Assembly: GCA_963832725.1 (NCBI GenBank)
Contig: CAWHVG010000003.1
Coordinates: forward strand, 1,550,001-1,614,000
Source: JAEZBP01 sp963832725
GTDB lineage: Bacteria; Myxococcota_A; Polyangia; Polyangiales; Sandaracinaceae
DNA length: 64,000 nucleotides
Reading direction: 5' to 3'
The position numbers and the translations under genes are program-made. The notes under the pieces were generated by a model. The model saw only the letters and a program-made list of their open reading frames with translations, was not told the DNA's origin and searched no databases. Every line of letters starts with the position of its first letter. Position 1 is the first letter of the stretch. This document shows positions 61,290 through 64,000 of the stretch, piece by piece.

Positions 61290-62717
61290 TCAGCGCTGGC
61301 GCACGGCGTCGCCGACCGCCTCCATGCTCGCTCGCGCGTCGCCGAAGAGCATGTAGGTGTTCTCCAGGAAGAAGAGCGGGTTTTCCACGCCCGCGTAGCC
61401 GGCGCTCATGCCGCGCTTGAGCACCACCACCCGCTCGGCCTTCCACGCCTCGAGCACCGGCATCCCGTAGATGGGGCTCGAGGGATCGTCGAGCGCGCCG
61501 GGGTTCACGATGTCGTTGGCGCCGATGACCAGGACGACGTCGGTCCGGGGGAACTCGTCGTTGATCTCGTCCATCTCGCGGACGATGTCGTAGGGCACGC
61601 CGGCCTCGGCCAGGAGCACGTTCATGTGCCCCGGCAATCGCCCGGCGACCGGGTGGATGGCGAAGCGCACGTCGACGCCCTCTTCGCGCAGGTGCCGCGT
61701 CAGATCGTGAACGGCGTTCTGCGCGCGGGCGACGGCCATCCCGTAGCCGGGCACGATGATCACCCGCTTGGCGCTGCACAGCCACGCGGACAGGCCCTCG
61801 GCGTCCGTCTCACGGATGTCCCCGCCGCTCTCGGCGGCGCCCTTGGCCGGCCCCTTCACGTCCGCGGTGCCGAAGCCGCCGAAGACGACGTTGAGGATCG
61901 AGCGGTTCATGGCGCGGCACATGATGATCGAGAGGATCGCGCCGCTCGATCCGACCAGCGCGCCGGTGACGATCAAGAGATCGTTCGAGAGCACGAAGCC
62001 CGCCGCCGCGGCCGCCCAGCCGGAGTAGCTGTTGAGGAGCGAGACCACGACCGGCATGTCCGCGCCGCCGATGGCCATCACCAGGTGCACGCCCAGCAGC
62101 GCCGCCAGGGCCGTCATCACCAAGAGCCACGTGAAGGCGTCCGGGCTGTCGGTGTGCTGCACGAAGGGCACGCCGAGGCCGATGATGCCGATCGCGATCA
62201 GCGCGTTGAGCAGGTGCCGGCCCGGCAGGAGCAAGGGCCTGCCGCTGATGGTCCCGCGGAGCTTCCCCCACGCGATGACCGAGCCCGTGAACGTGACCGC
62301 GCCGATGGCGATGCCGATCCAGAGCTCGACCAGGTGGATGATGCGCGCCGCGCCCGTGAGGTGGGCCACGGACTCCTCGAGCGGGTTGCCGGCCGCGAGG
62401 AAGGAGCTGATACCGACCAGCACCGCCGCCAGCCCCACGAACGAGTGGAGGATGGCCACCAGCTCGGGCATGGCGGTCATGGCCACCCGGCGGGCCACCA
62501 CCGCGCCCGCAGCGCCGCCGATCAAGAGCGCCACGACCATGGTCGAGTAGCTGGTCACGTGCGGCTGGAGCGCCGTCGCCACCACGGCCAGGGCCATGCC
62601 CACCATGCCGTAGAGGTTCCCGCGGCGGGCGGTCTCCTGCTTGCTGAGACCGCCGAGGCTGCGGATGAAGAGGACGCCCGCCACGAGGTAGGCGATGGTC
62701 AGCGCGCCGCCGGTCAC
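61290..62717 (-). CDS. pntB: Proton-translocating NAD(P) transhydrogenase, beta subunit
   Basis: A 475-aa membrane protein making NADPH from NADH at the expense of the proton gradient. About eight to nine TM helices fill the first 280 residues (LTIAYLVAGVLFIRSLGGLS, HSFVGLAAVLVGISSFLAAG, GGADMPVVVSLLNSYSGWAA). The NADP-binding domain III follows: VIIVPGYGMAVARAQNAVHD, VRFAIHPVAGRLPGHMNVLL, VLVIGANDIVNPGALDD and VVVLKRGMSAGYAGVENPLF. GTG 62717 overlaps the pntA stop by 4 nt, so the two are coupled. Family call is certain. Confidence 0.96.
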   Translation of the reverse strand: MTGGALTIAYLVAGVLFIRSLGGLSKQETARRGNLYGMVGMALAVVATALQPHVTSYSTMVVALLIGGAAGAVVARRVAMTAMPELVAILHSFVGLAAVLVGISSFLAAGNPLEESVAHLTGAARIIHLVELWIGIAIGAVTFTGSVIAWGKLRGTISGRPLLLPGRHLLNALIAIGIIGLGVPFVQHTDSPDAFTWLLVMTALAALLGVHLVMAIGGADMPVVVSLLNSYSGWAAAAAGFVLSNDLLIVTGALVGSSGAILSIIMCRAMNRSILNVVFGGFGTADVKGPAKGAAESGGDIRETDAEGLSAWLCSAKRVIIVPGYGMAVARAQNAVHDLTRHLREEGVDVRFAIHPVAGRLPGHMNVLLAEAGVPYDIVREMDEINDEFPRTDVVLVIGANDIVNPGALDDPSSPIYGMPVLEAWKAERVVVLKRGMSAGYAGVENPLFFLENTYMLFGDARASMEAVGDAVRQR

Positions 62718-64000
62718 TTGGAGTCGTCCTTCCGGAACATGGCGAGCATGCGCTGCGTCACCAGGAAGCCGCCCGCGATGTTCACGGCCGCGACCAGGAT
62801 GGCCACCGTGCCGAGGATGCCGGCCAGGTTCATCTGCCCCGTGCCGACCTGGAGCATGCCGCCGACGATGATGATCCCGCTGATGGCGTTGGTGACGCTC
62901 ATCAGCGGCGTGTGGAGGGCCGGCGTGACGCTCCAGATCACCTGCCAGCCGACGAAGCAGGCCAGCACGAAGACCGTCAGGTGCTCGAGGAAATCGTGGG
63001 GCGCGAAGCGGCCGACCACGAAGAGCGCGAGCACCCCAATCATGCCTCCCAGCGTCGTGCCCCACGCGCGGCGCGTCGGGCTCATGATGTCCTTCTGCGC
63101 CGGCTTGGCGTCGATGGCGGGCGGAGGTCTCGACGGGGCCGCGGGTTTCTTCGGCGTAGGCTCGGCCCGCTTCGGCGGCGGCAACACCTCGCCGTCGTGG
63201 GTCAGGCACGCGCCGCGGACGACCTCGTCCTCCAAATCCACGCTCAGCGCGCCGTCGTCGACCATCTCCTTCAGGAGGTGGGTCACGTTGGCGCCGAAGA
63301 AGCGGCTGGCCGAGTGGCCCATCCGGCTGACCAGATCGGTGTAGCCGAGGATCTTCACGCCGTGGTGATCCACCACTTCGTCCGGCCGGGTGAGCGCGCA
63401 GTTGCCGCCCTGCTCGGCCGCGAGATCCACCACCACCGAGCCCGGCTTCAGCGCGTCGACGACGTCCTCGGGCACCAGCGTCGGCGCCTTCGCGCCCGGC
63501 ACCAGCGCGGTGGTGACGATGACGTTCACCTCGGCGGCCTGCGCTCGGAAGAGCTGCATCTCCGCGTCGATGAACTCCTTGCTCATCACCTTCGCGTAGC
63601 CGCCCTCGCCTTCGCCGCTCTCGTCGAACGAGAGCTCGAGGAACGTGCCGCCGAGGCTCTCGACCTGCTCGCGGGTGGCCAAGCGCGTGTCGAACGCGCG
63701 CACCTCCGCGCCGAGCGCGCGCGCCGCCGCGATGGCCGCCAGCCCGGCCACGCCGGCCCCGATGACCAACACGCGCGCGGGCGGGAGCGAGCCCGCGGCC
63801 GTCACCTGCGGGCCGAAGAAGCCCTGGTAGACCGAGGCCGCCTCCAGCACCGCGCGATAGCCGGCGAGGTTGGCCATCGAGCTGAGCACGTCCATCGACT
63901 GCGCGCGGGTGATGCGCGGCACCCGATCGAGCGCGATGACCGTGACCTTCCGCGCCGCCAGCTTCTCGACCAGCCCCTCGTTCCGGGCGGGGTAGATCAG
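62714..64000 (-). CDS. pntA: NAD(P) transhydrogenase, alpha subunit (5' end outside window)
   Basis: The last 428 residues of a fused alpha subunit. The reading frame continues to the window edge (LIYPARNEGLVEKLAARKVT), so the start is not seen. The NAD-binding domain has ARVLVIGAGVAGLAAIAAAR, VNVIVTTALVPGAKAPTLVP and GSVVVDLAAEQGGNCALTRP. A Pro/Lys-rich linker (PPPKRAEPTPKKPAAPSRPP) leads to the alpha2 membrane part with four TM helices (TTLGGMIGVLALFVVGRFAP, HTPLMSVTNAISGIIIVGGM). This E. coli-like alpha1-alpha2 fusion pairs with pntB just downstream. Confidence 0.95.
   Translation of the reverse strand: MIYPARNEGLVEKLAARKVTVIALDRVPRITRAQSMDVLSSMANLAGYRAVLEAASVYQGFFGPQVTAAGSLPPARVLVIGAGVAGLAAIAAARALGAEVRAFDTRLATREQVESLGGTFLELSFDESGEGEGGYAKVMSKEFIDAEMQLFRAQAAEVNVIVTTALVPGAKAPTLVPEDVVDALKPGSVVVDLAAEQGGNCALTRPDEVVDHHGVKILGYTDLVSRMGHSASRFFGANVTHLLKEMVDDGALSVDLEDEVVRGACLTHDGEVLPPPKRAEPTPKKPAAPSRPPPAIDAKPAQKDIMSPTRRAWGTTLGGMIGVLALFVVGRFAPHDFLEHLTVFVLACFVGWQVIWSVTPALHTPLMSVTNAISGIIIVGGMLQVGTGQMNLAGILGTVAILVAAVNIAGGFLVTQRMLAMFRKDDSK

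Overview
The window is about 70% G+C and reads as chromosomal DNA from a Myxococcota bacterium, most like a Sandaracinus/Polyangiales-type genome. The signs are many lipoproteins with Asp/Gly-rich linkers, a large FG-GAP protein ending in a MYXO-CTERM-like tail, a transmembrane Ser/Thr kinase with a long acidic linker, a SUV3-type helicase, and heavy use of GTG/TTG starts. I saw no tRNA, rRNA, CRISPR array, insertion sequence or prophage. It is ordinary chromosome with short operons and many single genes.

Layout. 1-8 kb: a GC-rich repeat tract, an esterase lipoprotein, an AraC-type regulator, a 42-bp palindrome, a frame-broken alpha/beta hydrolase, manA, a murein endopeptidase with an Arg-rich repeat tail, a small CxxC protein and a frame-broken Ap4A phosphorylase. 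8-17 kb: the FG-GAP surface protein, riboflavin synthase, a LysR regulator divergent from a small NAD(P)-binding oxidoreductase, a CPBP protease, aspartate kinase and a membrane-anchored small protein. 17-25 kb: a methyltransferase, a DPP III-like metallopeptidase lipoprotein with an EF-hand, a Gly/Gln solenoid-like membrane protein, a metallophosphoesterase, a Tat-exported repeat protein and a beta-lactamase/NamZ fusion. 25-35 kb: a GST remnant, a flavin halogenase-like enzyme, MscS, an acyl-CoA-dehydrogenase-like/SDR pair, PIN-PhoH, a NarL-type regulator and a sodium-solute symporter. 35-43 kb: a possible 166-bp inverted-repeat-bounded element, SUV3 helicase, YbaK, an MFS carrier, a C-type lectin lipoprotein, a kinase and a DUF6483-like protein. 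43-52 kb: a porin with an unusual N-terminus, an ECF sigma/membrane-partner pair, a GntR regulator, a large MscS channel and a frame-broken RibD-like reductase. 52-64 kb: msrA, an SDR, two sugar-hydrolase-like lipoproteins (GH43-like, frame-broken, and GH1), an outer-membrane barrel, a GNAT, an MFS exporter and pntB-pntA, with pntA cut by the window edge.

Four observations stand out. (1) Four genes are broken by one extra T in the same hexamer, GATTCT, which points to a systematic sequence error or a common mutational cause rather than true decay. (2) Five unrelated genes carry in-frame 15-bp (five-codon) tandem repeats. (3) The porin's long cytoplasmic-type leader resembles the N-terminus of the sigma-partner protein two genes downstream, and the DNA before it holds two interleaved inverted repeats that could form a pseudoknot or a two-state switch. 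(4) Several intergenic regions carry strong palindromes that look like operators.

Many genes serve the cell envelope: peptidoglycan turnover (mepA-like, NamZ fusion), surface lipoproteins, two MscS channels, a porin and an ECF sigma pair. Starts were chosen by ribosome-binding sites, lipoboxes and family N-termini and are stated where uncertain.
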